Position numbers and translations under genes: made by a program. Below are positions 55,123-64,000 of a DNA stretch of 64,000 bases, piece after piece. The stretch's first letter is position 1. Each line of letters starts with the position of its first letter. The stretch spans positions 1,364,001 to 1,428,000 of the forward strand of contig NZ_FTMA01000001.1 in assembly GCF_900155985.1 (NCBI RefSeq), written 5' to 3'. The DNA comes from Maribacter ulvicola. Lineage in GTDB: Bacteria; Bacteroidota; Bacteroidia; Flavobacteriales; Flavobacteriaceae. The notes beneath the pieces are model-generated. The model had not been told where the DNA came from. It did not search any database and worked only from the letters and a program-made list of their open reading frames with translations.

Positions 55123-55126
55123 GGGG

Positions 55127-55134
55127 CAAAGGTA
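55127..55134 (-). promoter_or_regulatory. Putative -7 box 4 nt before rlmB
   Basis: Minus-strand TACCTTTG (TAnnTTTG) ends 4 nt (CCCC) before the rlmB ATG. The terminator of the upstream gene ends only 4 bp before it, so transcription of rlmB needs a promoter in exactly this place. Confidence 0.45.
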
Positions 55135-55138
55135 AATA

Positions 55139-55168
55139 AAAACCGCCCAACATTTGTTGGGCGGTTTT
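55139..55168 (-). terminator. Rho-independent terminator after the 248-residue exported protein gene
   Basis: Perfect 14-bp stem AAAACCGCCCAACA/TGTTGGGCGGTTTT with a TT loop, followed by T on the minus strand, 20 nt after the stop at 55189. Confidence 0.88.
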
Positions 55169-55188
55169 AAATATTAAAGTTAAAAATT

Positions 55189-55935
55189 TTAGTGGTTTAA
55201 GTATTGAAAAACTTTTAGCAAATCTAGTTCAGATTTGATGTTTAAATCTTTTTCTTTCAAGAATAATTTGAGCTCTTCTTTCTTGGATTCATCAACTAGT
55301 TTTATAAGTTTTTTATTCTTTTGTGGAATTTGGTCAATTCTGTTTACACCATTCTTTTGGAAATAAAACTCGGTAAATTTCGTAAACCTACTTGGTACAG
55401 CTGCTACAAAAGAATTTTGAGCTGGTTGCCCTTCTGTAAACTTAACAAGAGTTCTCTTATATAAATCATATTTATTTCCTTTTTGTATAAGGGACAGATA
55501 CCCATTTAAAGTAGCATTTTTCTCAGTTACAAAAGTTTTAAAACTTAAAGGTTTAGCATTAATAAGTAAGCTAATTTCTTTGTCTTTTACCAAAGCTTGG
55601 TATGCTTCTTCTTTTGAAGCCGTTTTTTTAATTTCAATCTCCTCATTTAAGGCATTATATCTGTAATAGATATTCCCAACAACTTCGTCATTATGTTTTA
55701 AAATAGTTGGTGCAAAAGTATTGGATGTGTAAGGGGAACCTTGAAATTTGTCTAAATCTATTTCTCGCCTTTTTTGATATGCCTCGTTCACAGGACCTAG
55801 GAAATTTGCTATGACAGCACCTACTGCTGCATTTTGACTAGCACCTCCCATATTAGTAGGTACTTGCCCAGAATACTGACCTTGTAAACTTGTACTGGCT
55901 ATTGCGGTAATAGCTAACATTAAAATTTTTTTCAT
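55189..55935 (-). CDS. Exported protein of unknown function
   Basis: 248 residues, signal peptide MKKILMLAITAIASTSLQGQ. The mature part has FQGSPYTSNTFAPTILKHND and NIYYRYNALNEEIEIKKTAS, a pattern (G-S/T-P-Y/F-L/T near the start, then YRYN.. in a strand) I have seen in Bacteroidota exported proteins without a known role. A basic, helical C-terminus (NKKLIKLVDESKKEELKLFL) follows. It lies 62 bp after the FG-GAP lipoprotein gene on the same strand and is closed by a strong terminator. Confidence 0.72.
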   Translation of the reverse strand: MKKILMLAITAIASTSLQGQYSGQVPTNMGGASQNAAVGAVIANFLGPVNEAYQKRREIDLDKFQGSPYTSNTFAPTILKHNDEVVGNIYYRYNALNEEIEIKKTASKEEAYQALVKDKEISLLINAKPLSFKTFVTEKNATLNGYLSLIQKGNKYDLYKRTLVKFTEGQPAQNSFVAAVPSRFTKFTEFYFQKNGVNRIDQIPQKNKKLIKLVDESKKEELKLFLKEKDLNIKSELDLLKVFQYLNH

Positions 55936-55997
55936 GGTTTGGTTGTTTAAGAGTTATAATTTAAAAATAATTTTTAAACCTCTTATATTCAGGACGT

Positions 55998-58900
55998 TTA
56001 ATTTTTTGTTAATTTGAAAGTTCTTAGTTTATCATTATTAAAACCCGTAATTAATAAAGTCTGATCATTAAACTTTAACGATTGCATACTTTTTACATTT
56101 CCTCGCAAATAAAGCCCTGTTTCTTCCATGGTAGATGGGGTATATCCATTATTTCCATTTGAGATTAAGGCCAGACCGGAAATGGCGTCCAATCTAGGTG
56201 TTTCTACTTCCGTCTCGTAAATGTTACCAGAAATAACACAATCTTCAAAACCATCATTATTTAAGTCAAACAACGAAATTGCCAAAACAGGAAATAATTG
56301 AGATTCTATAGGTAAATTAATTTTTTCGAACTTATTTTTTCCTTTGTTCAAGAGTAATATGGAACTGAATTCTGTGGCTTCATTAGAATAGGCTTCTTTT
56401 AATTTTTCACCATATATATCTTCCATGCTTGCGTGGGCGAAGTCATTGTAAGTGGCAAATTTATCTTTAATAAATGGCATTTGTTGTGATGAACATTCTC
56501 TTCCTCTAACAGGTACATATGTTTCATGGTATTTCTTGCTTAATACTACATCATTTACACCATCGTTATCAAAGTCGTTTGCAAAAATTTTAAATGGTTT
56601 TTCTTCACTAGCGGTAAATTTGATATTTCTGCCTACATTACCAACAATGTAATCTTTGTTGCCATCGTTGTTAATATCGGTCTCTTTTATCTTAAACCAC
56701 CAGCCTTTTATATTCAGGGATGAGTCATCTGAATTTAAACGTTGAAATTTTCCATTTTTGTTTTCGAACATACCTATAGTGGTCCATTCGCCAACTGCAA
56801 TGAAATCTTGCCACCCGTCGTTATTGAAATCGGTGGTAATTATGCTATTGATTAATCCAAAATTTTCTAGCTCAGGAGCCATGGCCTTGGTAACATTTTT
56901 TAGTGTTCCATTATCATTTTCATATAGTATGGAGGCACTATACATGGGGTAGTTATGTGGTATTATTCTATTGCCTACTAAAACATCATTATCTCCATCT
57001 TTGTCAAAATCTATTATTGTAACAGATTTACCACTCTTGGGGAAAGATTGTAAAACCGGTGTATTCAACTTTTGAAAATTACCATTACCATCGTTTAGGT
57101 ATAGCCGGTCTGCATAATAAGAAGAACTTTCTCCATATTCATTACCACCGCTCACTACATAGAGATCAAGGTCGTTATCATTGTCAAAATCAAAGAATAC
57201 AGATTCAGCATCTTCTTTACCTTTATCTAACTGAAAAGATTTAGGTGTGTTGTTTTCAAATCCATTTTGTGTCTGTATATACAAAGTACCTGTTTGCCCA
57301 GCCCCGCCACCTACATAAAGGTCATCTTTTCCGTCACCATTTATGTCGCCTTTAGCTATAAATGGTCCGGTGTTGGATTGTTTGTAGGGTAAAAGAGTTT
57401 CTTTTGCAAAGTCATCATAGGTGGTTTCTTTATGTTTAAAATCTAAATCATTGTTCTGTTGATTCTTTGCAATGAAGAAGGAGTTGCTGTTAGAATAAGG
57501 TGTGCTGGAAATAGGTTTGGCATCCGTTTCTGAAAAAGTTAGTATTGAATTTGGTGCAACATTAAACTGGTAAGCTACTTTTCCGCTGAGCCATTCTACT
57601 TTTATTGTGTCTATAAGGGTAGATTTACCTATACCGAAATGTGCAGAATTTTCTTGTGAAGACATATAGCCTCTAACTCTTTTAATTTCTTCAAATTGAT
57701 TTTGGTTATCATATGAGATAGTGACTTTGGCAAAAGACTCTTTGTTTATGTCATTGATATTAACTTTTAAAAAATTTCCTAGATTGTTTTCAACGGTATT
57801 ATTTTTATATAATAAGGCCTTCTGGTCTATATTGTTAATGATTAAATCTAAGTCGCCATCATTATCAAAATCTGCTTGTGCTGCGCCATTACTAAAGGTA
57901 AGATCTTCTAATCCCCAATCATTACTGGTTTCTAGAAAGTTTAGATTGCCATTGTTTTTGTACATTAAATTACCTAAACTTTCTGAAGGCATTTCGTCGT
58001 ATAATTGTTGTTTTATTTTATTTGGAATATTGCCTTTGTATTTTAGCTTAGTGTTATAGACTTTGTTTTGAAAATCATTATCCAATGCATATTTACGGTA
58101 ACCATTGGTTATGAAAACATCTTTTAACCCATCATTGTCAAAATCTGACATTAATACAGACCAACTCCAATCTGTACTTGCCATAGATGTAAGTTGAGAA
58201 ATGTTAGAAAAATAGTTTTTTCCTAAATTCAATTGTAGGGAATTGAACATATATTGGTGTTGAAACTCAGCAGTAGTAGTTAAGTAATTAAATTTATCTG
58301 TACTCATAGAAGCCATAAGTGTTTTTGCTCTGAAATGGTCATTAGAGGCCATGTCTAAAACAAATATATCTTGTAGGTTATCATTGTTAATATCTGCAAT
58401 GTCTAAGCCCATACCATAAAACGATATTTGTTGTGTTAGTTCTTTAATAGAGTTCTTAAATCCTCCATTTTGGTTATTCATATAAATGACATCGGGTAAG
58501 TAATAATCGCTTGAAATATAAATATCTAAATAGCTGTCAGCATTGATGTCAGCTACGCATAAGCCCAAGCCAAATATTGGATTCTCTAATCCAACTTCTT
58601 TGGTGACATCTTTATATTTTCCATCTATATTTTTATAAAAATGACTGCTATTGAAGTATTTGTTTTCTTTAGATGTGTTAACTGTTTTAAGAAGGGAAAT
58701 AGGGTCTAAACCATATAGCTCATTTTCGTTCATTACAATGCAGTCAAGATCTCCGTCTTTGTCAAAATCAAAAAAAGCTGTTTGTGTTGATATTCCTGGG
58801 TCATCTAGACCATATTCTTTAGCGCTCTCTGTAAACGTTTGATCATGGTTGTTAATGTACAAGAGGTTACTTCTGTTACTTCTATTATTTGGACCTCCTT

Positions 58901-59369
58901 GAGAAACATAGATGTCTTGCCAACCATCATTGTTGATGTCTACAAAGGTTACGCCGTTACTCCATTTTTTGTTGATGTTAATGCCCGCTGTTGTTGAAAT
59001 ATCTTCAAATATAAAATTGCCTTTGTTTAGATACAGTTTGTTTTCTACCTGATTTCCTGAAAAGAAGACATCTAATAATCCATCGTTATTTATGTCTTCA
59101 ACGCCTACACCTGCCCCATTATAGAAGTAATCAAAATTAAAAACATTGTCGTAGGTTTCAATATTTTCTACAAGGTCATTACTGAAATTAATTTGACTAT
59201 GGTCATTTGAGATTTTTTCAAAAATTTTAGTATTCTTGGCCTGTTTGGTCGAATCTTCCTGTACACTGTTTTTTTTGTTTTCAGAACATGACAAGAAAAT
59301 GGAAATACATGAGCCCAAAACGGTTGTTATCAATTTTGCGTTTATTTTTGTCTTGGAAAGATGTGACAT
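55998..59369 (-). CDS. FG-GAP/VCBS repeat lipoprotein with ASPIC/UnbV domain
   Basis: 1,123 residues. N-terminal lipoprotein signal (VLGSCISIFLSCSEN, lipobox-like FLSC), so probably surface-exposed. The body is two sets of FG-GAP/VCBS blades with Ca2+-binding-type loops such as DINNDGLLDVFFSGN, FDKDGDLDCIVMNE and DFDNDGDLDLIINN; more than ten copies are visible. Between the sets (about residues 545-620) is an ASPIC/UnbV domain (EEIKRVRGYMSSQENSAHFG; DTIKVEWLSGKVAYQ). Such proteins are often encoded beside SusC/SusD pairs in marine Bacteroidota. A terminator separates it from the SusD-side genes, so it has its own promoter. Confidence 0.9.
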   Translation of the reverse strand: MSHLSKTKINAKLITTVLGSCISIFLSCSENKKNSVQEDSTKQAKNTKIFEKISNDHSQINFSNDLVENIETYDNVFNFDYFYNGAGVGVEDINNDGLLDVFFSGNQVENKLYLNKGNFIFEDISTTAGININKKWSNGVTFVDINNDGWQDIYVSQGGPNNRSNRSNLLYINNHDQTFTESAKEYGLDDPGISTQTAFFDFDKDGDLDCIVMNENELYGLDPISLLKTVNTSKENKYFNSSHFYKNIDGKYKDVTKEVGLENPIFGLGLCVADINADSYLDIYISSDYYLPDVIYMNNQNGGFKNSIKELTQQISFYGMGLDIADINNDNLQDIFVLDMASNDHFRAKTLMASMSTDKFNYLTTTAEFQHQYMFNSLQLNLGKNYFSNISQLTSMASTDWSWSVLMSDFDNDGLKDVFITNGYRKYALDNDFQNKVYNTKLKYKGNIPNKIKQQLYDEMPSESLGNLMYKNNGNLNFLETSNDWGLEDLTFSNGAAQADFDNDGDLDLIINNIDQKALLYKNNTVENNLGNFLKVNINDINKESFAKVTISYDNQNQFEEIKRVRGYMSSQENSAHFGIGKSTLIDTIKVEWLSGKVAYQFNVAPNSILTFSETDAKPISSTPYSNSNSFFIAKNQQNNDLDFKHKETTYDDFAKETLLPYKQSNTGPFIAKGDINGDGKDDLYVGGGAGQTGTLYIQTQNGFENNTPKSFQLDKGKEDAESVFFDFDNDNDLDLYVVSGGNEYGESSSYYADRLYLNDGNGNFQKLNTPVLQSFPKSGKSVTIIDFDKDGDNDVLVGNRIIPHNYPMYSASILYENDNGTLKNVTKAMAPELENFGLINSIITTDFNNDGWQDFIAVGEWTTIGMFENKNGKFQRLNSDDSSLNIKGWWFKIKETDINNDGNKDYIVGNVGRNIKFTASEEKPFKIFANDFDNDGVNDVVLSKKYHETYVPVRGRECSSQQMPFIKDKFATYNDFAHASMEDIYGEKLKEAYSNEATEFSSILLLNKGKNKFEKINLPIESQLFPVLAISLFDLNNDGFEDCVISGNIYETEVETPRLDAISGLALISNGNNGYTPSTMEETGLYLRGNVKSMQSLKFNDQTLLITGFNNDKLRTFKLTKN

Positions 59370-59388
59370 AGAAATGGATATAGTATGT

Positions 59389-59424
59389 GAAAAAAAATAG
59401 CTGCCCTAAATGAATAGGGCAGCT
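59389..59424 (-). terminator. Rho-independent terminator after the SusD-side lipoprotein gene
   Basis: Stem AGCTGCCCTA/TAGGGCAGCT, loop AATGAA, then a run of eight or more T on the minus strand. It ends the SusC-SusD-lipoprotein transcript. Confidence 0.88.
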
Positions 59425-59450
59425 ACTTAATAAATTAAAATTTACCGGTA

Positions 59451-60320
59451 CTACCCTTTACAGATATTTAAGGTGATAGCCCCTATCGCTGGACTTGGTC
59501 CGTCTGAAATTGCAATTTCTTCAGTTGGAGCTGTAATTTCATAGGAAACTTCATTGTCAAAAGCTCCGGAAACATATGTTAGTACAAACTCTGTAGTTCC
59601 TTCAGGTACTGTGAAAGTTGCTGAACCTGCACTTCCATCTTCTATTGTATACGAAGATTCAACACCATCTATAACTACATCAATAGAAGCTCCGTTCCAG
59701 CCATCGCCATAACTATCTTCTAGTTCTATAGTGTATTCACCTGCAACAGGTGCTGGAGGTATACATTTAATAACTGGACCATAAAAATAGGGTGCATTAA
59801 AGAATGAGCCGGTAATGGTACCGGTACTATCATCATTTGTAAATGTTCTACCGTCCGTTAAAGTTAATATTAAACGAAACTGTATAGCATCGCCACCATC
59901 AAAATCACCTTCAATCAAACCTAATTGAGATAAAGCATTGGCCAATGTAGTTTCATAACTTGCTCTTGGTAAACCAAACTCGCCATCGGTGAAATCTGCA
60001 GGTAAAAAAGTTTCAATTAAAATTTCAGCTACGGAAGAATCTCCGTTAGCCTCGGTATTGTCATCAAAACTGATATATAAATCTACTTTCTCTAACAAAT
60101 CTCCATCTTCATAATCTTGCTCTTCAAAAGTAAAACCAAAAGAGGTAGAAGTATCGAAACGGTCAAATACACCGCCAGACTCAATAGTTCTTAATACGGC
60201 GCCCCTAGTAGTATTTGCAAAGACTTCATCGATAACTTTGCCGCCGTCGTCGTCACATGATGTTATTAGAAGCGAGGAAACACCAATGATTGCGCCTAAT
60301 ATTTTATTGTTTATTTTCAT
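59451..60320 (-). CDS. Surface lipoprotein with DSYGDGWNG module
   Basis: 289 residues. Lipoprotein signal MKINNKILGAIIGVSSLLIT ending SC, followed by DDDGGK, an acidic stretch after the Cys like the surface-export signal of Bacteroidota. The first 180 residues are beta-rich; from about residue 195 comes EYTIELEDSYGDGWNGASID and STYTIEDG-like strands, a short module with a DxYGDGWNG loop found in many secreted marine proteins (function not established). 11 nt after the susD gene, same strand; the likely partner of the SusC/D transporter for ligand capture (inference). Confidence 0.8.
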   Translation of the reverse strand: MKINNKILGAIIGVSSLLITSCDDDGGKVIDEVFANTTRGAVLRTIESGGVFDRFDTSTSFGFTFEEQDYEDGDLLEKVDLYISFDDNTEANGDSSVAEILIETFLPADFTDGEFGLPRASYETTLANALSQLGLIEGDFDGGDAIQFRLILTLTDGRTFTNDDSTGTITGSFFNAPYFYGPVIKCIPPAPVAGEYTIELEDSYGDGWNGASIDVVIDGVESSYTIEDGSAGSATFTVPEGTTEFVLTYVSGAFDNEVSYEITAPTEEIAISDGPSPAIGAITLNICKG

Positions 60321-60331
60321 TTTCTTATTTT

Positions 60332-62026
60332 TTAGTTAGCAGATGGGAAAGTTGGTCCGGCTGGATTGTTATCCCAAAATACTTGAGTTGATAAATCAGA
60401 TTTCTGCGAAACATTTGAGTTCGTTATAACCTCTGTTTGAGGATACAAAAATGATCTTGGAAAGGCACCTGGATTCAGTTCCCAGTTTGGGTCTAATGTA
60501 GTAGGGAAGCCTGTTCTTCTATAATAGTTATAAGCTTCAACACCACCACCATAAAGAGCGATCCAATATTGTTCCGATAAAATATTGGTTTGGTCAGCAC
60601 CTGTAGCAGCTAGAAAGTCTGCTTTTGTGTCTGCAATATAAGTAGCTACTTCAGTTTCTGAAGGAGCAAGAGATAAATCAGCACTAGAGTCTAGAGAACC
60701 AAAACTTTGAACTTTTGCTATTGATTTAGTCATAGCAGCCTCCATTAAGTCTGCTTTAGCAGCGGCAGATGTAGCCATTTCAGCTTGCCAAAAATCAACA
60801 TAAGAAGCAAGGAAGATTGGTTCTATACCAGCTCCGCCTCCGCCTAGACCTAAGCCAACGGTTGAATTATCTTCATCTAAATCGAAATCATTATCGTCAA
60901 ATTTACCTCCGGCTGGATAAACACCAACTGCAGTTCTTAGGAAGTTATCAGGTGGAGTACCCTCGTTATTCCCGTGTGATCTACCCCAATACCCGTTAGG
61001 TACAGAGCAGTAGATAAACCCATCATAATGAGGTGGAGGTGTAGCAAGTGAACAAGCTAAAGTTTCTTCGTTAGCAGGTTCTACCCCGTCACCTGGTGTA
61101 GCACCTTGTTGACGATAGAAGTAATATCTAATTCTTGGGTCATTTCTTGTTTGCATGTTACTCATTAACCAGTTAGACTGATATATGTTTGCACCACTTG
61201 CCGTGTAATCATCTTGGTAATCTGGATGACGTGTGTCTGGTTGTAGATCTCTAGTGCCGTATTGCCATTGGAAATCCTCTGAAGTTTCAGAAATATAATC
61301 ACCACCTGCAATTATTGAGTTAAATGTACTAGTGTCTCCTGTGGTTACAGCAGCTTTCAATCTTATAGTGTTAATAAGCTTGATCCAATTTTCAGTATCT
61401 CCACCATAAAAGAAATCTTCACCACCTTGTAATGCAGGATCAGCAGCGAAAAGAGCTTCTGCTTCGGTTAATAAGGCTAATGCACCGGTGTAAACATCTT
61501 GTCCATCATCTAATAATGGTGCAGGAAATTCTGTTGGGTTGCCAGCTTCACTTAATGTAGCTTTACCAAGATAGTCAGTTAGTAATAAAAGCATGTGCGC
61601 CTTTAATGTTTGACCTACGGCAATATGAAAGGTGTAATCTGTATCAGTTTCAGCATCAATGGTCTTTAAATTCGCTACATTAGGGAAAATACCTAAGTCA
61701 ACGGTATTGGTAAAAACATCATTGTTACCATCGGTACTACTGTAAAGACGTTCCCAGATATCATCAAAAGTATCACCTGGGTAGGTATTAAAATAGTTAC
61801 GACCAAGCATGTAATCTATTCTAGTTAATTCTGAACCTATGTCATTTATAGTGTACATATTAGCAACATATGCTAATTGAATAGAATTCAATAGCAAATT
61901 AGGATCTGCTTGGTCAGAGGCAAGGTCATTAGGGCTAGTCCTAAGGTCTAGGTCTGTTGTTTCACAAGAGTTGAATAGCACTCCTGCAGTAAAAACAACG
62001 GTTATATATTTAATTATTTTTTTCAT
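60332..62026 (-). CDS. SusD/RagB family outer-membrane lipoprotein
   Basis: 564 residues from the ATG at 62026 (MKKIIKYITVVFTAGVLFNS followed by Cys). The protein starts ETTDLDLRTSPNDLASDQAD with the family's N-terminal pattern, has TPR-like helices (LKAHMLLLLTDYLGKATLSE; WIKLINTIRLKAAVTTGDTS) and ends EVITNSNV.. with the FYPQxE-like LYPQTEVITNSN. It resembles the SusD-like type 2 group. It caps the SusC channel and binds nutrient on the cell surface. 30 nt separate it from susC. Confidence 0.93.
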   Translation of the reverse strand: MKKIIKYITVVFTAGVLFNSCETTDLDLRTSPNDLASDQADPNLLLNSIQLAYVANMYTINDIGSELTRIDYMLGRNYFNTYPGDTFDDIWERLYSSTDGNNDVFTNTVDLGIFPNVANLKTIDAETDTDYTFHIAVGQTLKAHMLLLLTDYLGKATLSEAGNPTEFPAPLLDDGQDVYTGALALLTEAEALFAADPALQGGEDFFYGGDTENWIKLINTIRLKAAVTTGDTSTFNSIIAGGDYISETSEDFQWQYGTRDLQPDTRHPDYQDDYTASGANIYQSNWLMSNMQTRNDPRIRYYFYRQQGATPGDGVEPANEETLACSLATPPPHYDGFIYCSVPNGYWGRSHGNNEGTPPDNFLRTAVGVYPAGGKFDDNDFDLDEDNSTVGLGLGGGGAGIEPIFLASYVDFWQAEMATSAAAKADLMEAAMTKSIAKVQSFGSLDSSADLSLAPSETEVATYIADTKADFLAATGADQTNILSEQYWIALYGGGVEAYNYYRRTGFPTTLDPNWELNPGAFPRSFLYPQTEVITNSNVSQKSDLSTQVFWDNNPAGPTFPSAN

Positions 62027-62056
62027 AATATTTCTATTAATTAAGATTAGCAATTT

Positions 62057-64000
62057 TTAAAAGGTTGCTTTGATACTAACTCCATATCTTCTAGAACTTG
62101 GACCGTTAATAAAGTCAAAACCTTGTGAGTTACCAACACCTGCACCTTGAATGTTTGGATCGAAATTGGCGCCATCTGGTGTGTTGTAGGCATCATACCA
62201 CAAGTTGAAACCTTGTGCAGTTATAGTTAATGATCCAAAAGGGGTTCTTTCTAAAGCTTTAGCAGGGAACGTGTATCCTAGTGAAAGTTCCTGTAAACGA
62301 ACTACCGATGCATCATATACCTTAAGTTCAGTTGGACCGAATAAGATATTGTTGAAGTAATACGTAGAATTGTTGATCTGCTTATTGTTTACTTCGCCTG
62401 TACTTTGTGAAACACCTGGTAAAATGTAAGTATTCTCTCTGTCTAAGGTTTCGGTAATTAAACCTCTACCTAATAAAGTACCAATAGTGTTAGATACGAT
62501 ATCACCACCTTTTGTATGACTGATCTGAAAGCCTAAATTCCAATTCTTATAAGAAAAAGAATTGATGATGTTCATAATATAATCAGGATTTGGATTACCT
62601 ATTACCGGTACATTTCCATTGATGTCAACTTCTGTAGTAACATAATCGCCACCATCATCAATTAAGAAGTTACCGTCGGCATCTCTTGCAATGGCATCAC
62701 CTACTATTGCTCCTAGTTGCTCTCCTTTTATGGCTGCGTTTCCACCAACTGATAGGGTAGAACTACCGGCATAAATGATGATATCTTGTTCTTGTTCTGT
62801 TACAATAAATTTATTTTTGGTAAAGTTAGCTCTGGTATTCCAGTTAAATCCACTTGGGTCATTACTTCTTATCCAGTCAACACCTAGGTCAATTTCAATA
62901 CCGTCACCTTCTATTTTTCCAACATTACTTTGTGTAAAAGTAAAACCTGTTGAAGGAGAAAGTGGCTCTCTAACAATAAGGTCTTTTGTAGTTCTGTCAA
63001 AATATGTGAAGTCTAATGAAATTCTATTGTTAAGTAATTTTGATTCAAAACCTACTTCAAATTCAGAAAGTAATTCTGGTTTTAAATCTGGATTAGCCTT
63101 GAAGCCTGCAACTTGGTTAGTGGTTACTTCTCCGCCTTCACCATATACTTGCGTGTTCTGCTCAACCACACTTACTGTTGGGTAAGCAGTTGGGAATGTT
63201 GCTGACTGACCTAAGCCTGCTCTTAATTTTAAGAAGTTTAGTCCATTCTCAGACTTAATGCCAGGCCATGCCGCAGTAGGTAAAAAAGAAGCACTTACAC
63301 TTGGGTATGTTTGGCTATTGTTCTCGGTAATAAGGTTAGATACCCAGTCAGTTCTAGTTGATGCGGTAAAGAATAACATATTGTCATAGTCTAAAGTAAC
63401 TTGACCTAATAAACCGGCAATGTTTCTCTTTTCTGTATATTGAATAGGAGACTGGTTTGCATAATTGAAATGTCTCTGTATGTCAAATACAATTTGACCT
63501 GTGCTAGCAACACCAGATTGATCAAATGTGGTAGACCTGGATGTTGCACCCACGTTGAAGGACATTCCTAGTTTTTCCGATAAATCATAATTACCATTTA
63601 AAGCCAAATAGTGATCCCAAATGGTATTGTTGTTATCGTAGGTGTTTAAGAACCCAAAAATGGCACTGGTAAATTCAACACCACCCTTGTTAGAGTACTG
63701 TTCATTTCTTTCATTGTAATAATCTAAACCAGCTCTATACGTCATGTTAAGATTATCGTTGATGTCATATTGTACAGATGCATTCCAGAAAACACGTGTT
63801 GTTAGCTGGGAATATTTCGCATTATTAGCTGTCCAACGTGGATTGATAATGTCATTACCATTTCTATAGTATACACTAGATCCATCAATGGGATTTTGAT
63901 AGGGTAACCCTAATAGGTCAACACTACGTGGTGTAAAGTAGATGTTGCCAAATATAGAAAGACCAGTTGTACCGTTACCTTCACTTGCCGCAATAGGTGG
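62057..64000 (-). CDS. SusC/RagA family TonB-linked outer-membrane receptor (5' part outside window)
   Basis: The visible 647 codons are the C-terminal barrel. The frame is open to the window edge, so the true start, CarboxypepD_reg domain, plug and TonB box are not in view; an internal ATG at 63745 is not the start. Features: LGQSATFPTAYPTVSVVEQN, EFEVGFESKLLNNRISLDFT, NWNLGFQISHTKGGDIVSNT, and the closing RLQELSLGYTFPAKAL and SRRYGVSIKATF with terminal Phe. The SusD gene follows. Substrate cannot be read; no glycoside hydrolase or peptidase is in the visible part of the locus. Confidence 0.94.
   Translation of the reverse strand, partial: PPIAASEGNGTTGLSIFGNIYFTPRSVDLLGLPYQNPIDGSSVYYRNGNDIINPRWTANNAKYSQLTTRVFWNASVQYDINDNLNMTYRAGLDYYNERNEQYSNKGGVEFTSAIFGFLNTYDNNNTIWDHYLALNGNYDLSEKLGMSFNVGATSRSTTFDQSGVASTGQIVFDIQRHFNYANQSPIQYTEKRNIAGLLGQVTLDYDNMLFFTASTRTDWVSNLITENNSQTYPSVSASFLPTAAWPGIKSENGLNFLKLRAGLGQSATFPTAYPTVSVVEQNTQVYGEGGEVTTNQVAGFKANPDLKPELLSEFEVGFESKLLNNRISLDFTYFDRTTKDLIVREPLSPSTGFTFTQSNVGKIEGDGIEIDLGVDWIRSNDPSGFNWNTRANFTKNKFIVTEQEQDIIIYAGSSTLSVGGNAAIKGEQLGAIVGDAIARDADGNFLIDDGGDYVTTEVDINGNVPVIGNPNPDYIMNIINSFSYKNWNLGFQISHTKGGDIVSNTIGTLLGRGLITETLDRENTYILPGVSQSTGEVNNKQINNSTYYFNNILFGPTELKVYDASVVRLQELSLGYTFPAKALERTPFGSLTITAQGFNLWYDAYNTPDGANFDPNIQGAGVGNSQGFDFINGPSSRRYGVSIKATF

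Noticed and set aside
1..64000. CRISPR arrays, tRNA/rRNA genes, IS elements or prophage
   Set aside because: No spaced direct repeats, no tRNA cloverleaf sequences recognised in the gaps, and no transposase, integrase or phage structural genes among the reading frames.

Overview
The window is a 64-kb stretch of an AT-rich genome from the Bacteroidota, most probably a marine member of the Flavobacteriaceae (a Maribacter/Zobellia-like organism is my guess from gene content, not a demonstrated identity). The lineage call rests on TAnnTTTG-type promoter boxes instead of -10/-35 elements, a fused Hpt-Adk protein, a DUF6089 gene between nadK and uppS, paired OmpH/Skp genes behind bamA, DUF5723, and a SusC/SusD pair. 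Most of the window is conserved chromosomal backbone. I see no phage, IS element, CRISPR array, tRNA or rRNA.

Layout. 0-8 kb: pdxJ (cut by the window edge) diverges from a cell-envelope run, CBS/ACT protein - nadK - DUF6089 - uppS - bamA - ompH1 - ompH2, which links isoprenoid carrier synthesis to outer-membrane protein assembly. 8-13.5 kb: a minus-strand cassette (ketoacyl-ACP synthase III, small methyltransferase, GT2 glycosyltransferase), then gcvP. 13.6-20.3 kb: a UbiA-like membrane protein, an ECF sigma factor with a soluble anti-sigma-like protein, a periplasmic rhodanese, and a single-domain response regulator beside a soluble histidine kinase with nine PAS domains. 20.7-25.7 kb: a nucleotide block, with purK-purE-M3 peptidase diverging from the Hpt-Adk fusion. 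25.7-32 kb: obg, a voltage-gated K+ channel, a DUF4136 lipoprotein, a CarboxypepD_reg/transglutaminase pair and an M13 peptidase. 32-44 kb: a 2,000-residue alpha-2-macroglobulin, histidine decarboxylase diverging from an Lrp/AsnC regulator, a membrane-anchored alpha/beta hydrolase, a gene remnant and an SDR. 44.5-55 kb: mpl, DUF1569, radC, polysaccharide deacetylase-like protein, YjjG, a lipoprotein/DUF5723 pair, an exported protein of unknown function, rarA, a rhomboid protease and rlmB. 55-64 kb: an outer-membrane uptake locus read leftward: SusC (cut by the window end), SusD, a surface lipoprotein with a DSYGDGWNG module, then a large FG-GAP/ASPIC lipoprotein and an unknown exported protein.

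Points of most interest are the tandem-PAS kinase, the KASIII-methyltransferase-glycosyltransferase cassette, a set of genes whose promoter box ends exactly 4 nt before the start codon (possible leaderless mRNAs), the out-of-frame ATG just before the TTG start of the Hpt-Adk fusion, a histidine decarboxylase with its own divergent Lrp-type regulator, and a frameshifted gene remnant near 43.2-43.5 kb. I found no clearly new defence or mobile system; most of the window is housekeeping.
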